Positions 15,025 through 15,221 of a stretch of DNA of 15,221 nucleotides are shown here, piece by piece (positions within the stretch are counted from its first letter, which is position 1; the number at the start of each line of letters is the position of its first letter). Under the pieces are notes generated by a model. That model was not told the DNA's origin, ran no database searches, and saw only the letters and a list, made by a program, of their open reading frames with translations. The DNA comes from Stephanodiscus triporus. Lineage: Eukaryota; Bacillariophyta; Thalassiosirophyceae; Thalassiosirales; Thalassiosiraceae. The translations under genes were made by a program, and so were the position numbers. The stretch lies in the NCBI GenBank assembly GCA_036939755.1, contig JALLAZ010000457.1, positions 1-15,221 of the forward strand, read 5' to 3'.

Positions 15025-15221
15025 TGACAGAAGTATATGATATATATTATTTGTTAAGTGTGATGTTTACGTATTACCTATCATCGTCAATTAGGCATTG
15101 GACACCTGCATTTGGGTCAGAAGAAGGGCAAGACGGCGCTGCGCCCCGCGCCCTTGGTGGCCCCCCCACCACCTCCCGAGGCTCATTTGGGCTTTTTTGG
15201 CGGGAAAAAAATTGGGGGTAG

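Larger units (their letters stand above)
14722..15221. other. Upstream region of the membrane-protein gene, then low-complexity end of window
   Basis: This stretch holds the promoter side of the minus-strand membrane-protein gene: a TATA-like element at 14855-14860 and an 87-nt purine-only tract at 14938-15024. The rightmost ~110 bases contain C7 and G/A/T homopolymer runs and no recognisable product, although one plus-strand frame from ATG 15024 stays open to the window edge. That frame's residues after ~30 are low-complexity and unconvincing. Confidence 0.45.

Noticed and set aside
1..15221. tRNA, rRNA, CRISPR array or prophage signals
   Set aside because: No cloverleaf, no regularly spaced repeats and no phage-type gene order were seen on either strand.

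Overview
This window looks like nuclear DNA from a photosynthetic stramenopile, most likely a diatom. The coding regions carry short GT-AG introns (about 50-105 nt). The largest gene encodes a plastid-RNA-maturation-type repeat protein whose N-terminus resembles a diatom bipartite plastid targeting signal. Several proteins have signal-peptide or membrane features, and nothing bacterial is visible (no operons, no Shine-Dalgarno-led gene strings). The species cannot be named from sequence alone.

Layout. (1) 239-1559, plus strand: a three-exon aldo/keto reductase with an N-terminal membrane anchor and a complete Asp-Tyr-Lys-His tetrad. (2) 1560-3281: remnant-rich DNA. It holds an orphan ORF resembling a mitochondrial presequence, a coiled-coil fragment with no start codon (minus strand), and the 5' part of a pogo/CENP-B-type transposase (minus strand). 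(3) About 3621-6870, plus strand: a decayed multi-exon gene. Piecing frames and introns together by eye gives, in order, SUMO-interaction-like motifs, two 37-residue repeats of DQELAxxLQ type, a PARP-type ADP-ribosyltransferase fragment, a Gly/Ser/Lys linker, a RING-H2 finger and a Deltex C-terminal (DTC) domain. (4) 7102-10188, minus strand: an intronless 1028-residue SAP + HAT/TPR protein of the HCF107/Mbb1 type. (5) 10189-11344: a long stretch without a convincing gene. (6) 11345-12064 (minus) and 12219-13217 (plus): a divergent pair, an atypical short-chain dehydrogenase-like protein and a conserved-looking protein of unknown function, sharing a roughly 150-bp promoter that contains a perfect 17-bp palindrome. 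(7) 13336-14721, minus strand: a Cys- and Asp-rich type I membrane protein. Upstream of it lie a TATA-like element and an 87-nt pure purine tract with G-quadruplex potential. The window then ends in low-complexity sequence.

The most interesting item is region 3. In animals a PARP (PARP9) and a Deltex E3 (DTX3L) form a separate-subunit complex that couples ADP-ribosylation to ubiquitylation. Here the two modules appear collinear on one strand, joined by a linker and preceded by SUMO-interaction-like motifs. This copy is broken by stop codons and frameshifts. The architecture nevertheless suggests that intact relatives could be single-chain ADP-ribose/ubiquitin/SUMO signalling enzymes. The other genes show no obvious functional link to it or to one another.
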